Source of the DNA: Hyphomicrobiales bacterium
GTDB lineage: Bacteria; Pseudomonadota; Alphaproteobacteria; Rhizobiales; SZUA-8
Assembly (NCBI GenBank): GCA_003232175.1
Contig: QILX01000195.1
Coordinates: 1-6,427, forward strand
Reading direction: 5' to 3'
DNA: 6,427 bases
This document shows, piece after piece, positions 6,420 to 6,427 of the stretch. The position numbers were made by a program, and so were the translations under genes. Within the stretch, counting starts at the first letter, position 1. Every line of letters starts with the position of its first letter. The notes below the pieces were generated by a model. The model had not been told where the DNA came from and ran no database searches. It saw only the letters and a list, made by a program, of their open reading frames with translations.

Positions 6420-6427
6420 GGAGGCAA

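Noticed and set aside
6245..6427. Minus-strand 60-codon frame reaching the right edge
   Set aside because: It begins with a TTG at the window boundary, matches no family I know, and the intrinsic terminator at 6395-6419 falls inside its first codons. It is more likely a chance open frame in a 3' region.

Overview
The window looks like chromosomal DNA from an alphaproteobacterium of moderately high GC. The main evidence is the gene set. NDUFA12 (the B17.2 accessory subunit of respiratory complex I) and the DUF2155 family are, among bacteria, essentially alphaproteobacterial. Both sit here beside accB-accC, aat and a single mlaD, a neighbourhood typical of the class. I cannot place it to a genus by eye. 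Nothing indicates a mobile element, phage, CRISPR array, tRNA or rRNA.

Layout, left to right. (1) Positions 1-630 (+) hold the C-terminal part of an exported DsbA-family thiol oxidoreductase, cut by the window edge and closed by a strong intrinsic terminator with a perfect 12-bp stem. (2) Positions 827-3321 (+) hold a tight operon of accB (biotin carboxyl carrier protein), accC (biotin carboxylase) and aat (leucyl/phenylalanyl-tRNA-protein transferase). The first two supply the biotin-carboxylation half of acetyl-CoA carboxylase, the first committed step of fatty acid synthesis; the third works in the N-end rule degradation pathway. (3) Positions 3246-5370 (-) hold a convergent operon read right to left: NDUFA12, mlaD, a class I SAM-dependent methyltransferase of unknown substrate, and a secreted DUF2155 protein. 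Its last gene runs 76 bp antisense into the end of aat. (4) Positions 5481-6062 (-) hold an orphan CheY-like response regulator with a C-terminal extension and a probable GTG start. (5) Positions 6063-6427 hold no convincing gene. They contain AT-rich upstream DNA of the response regulator with a 13-bp palindrome, a 9-bp hairpin of unknown role, and an intrinsic terminator for a leftward gene beyond the right edge.

The genes are mostly conserved housekeeping functions: lipid synthesis, protein turnover, disulfide formation, complex I assembly and outer-membrane lipid traffic. I did not find a convincing new system. The points most worth a second look are four: the two-strand coding overlap of aat and the DUF2155 gene, where the aat stop codon lies antisense to a conserved Tyr codon; the methyltransferase placed flush between mlaD and the DUF2155 gene; the apparent absence of aroQ between the DsbA gene and accB; and the unexplained structured intergenic DNA at the right end.
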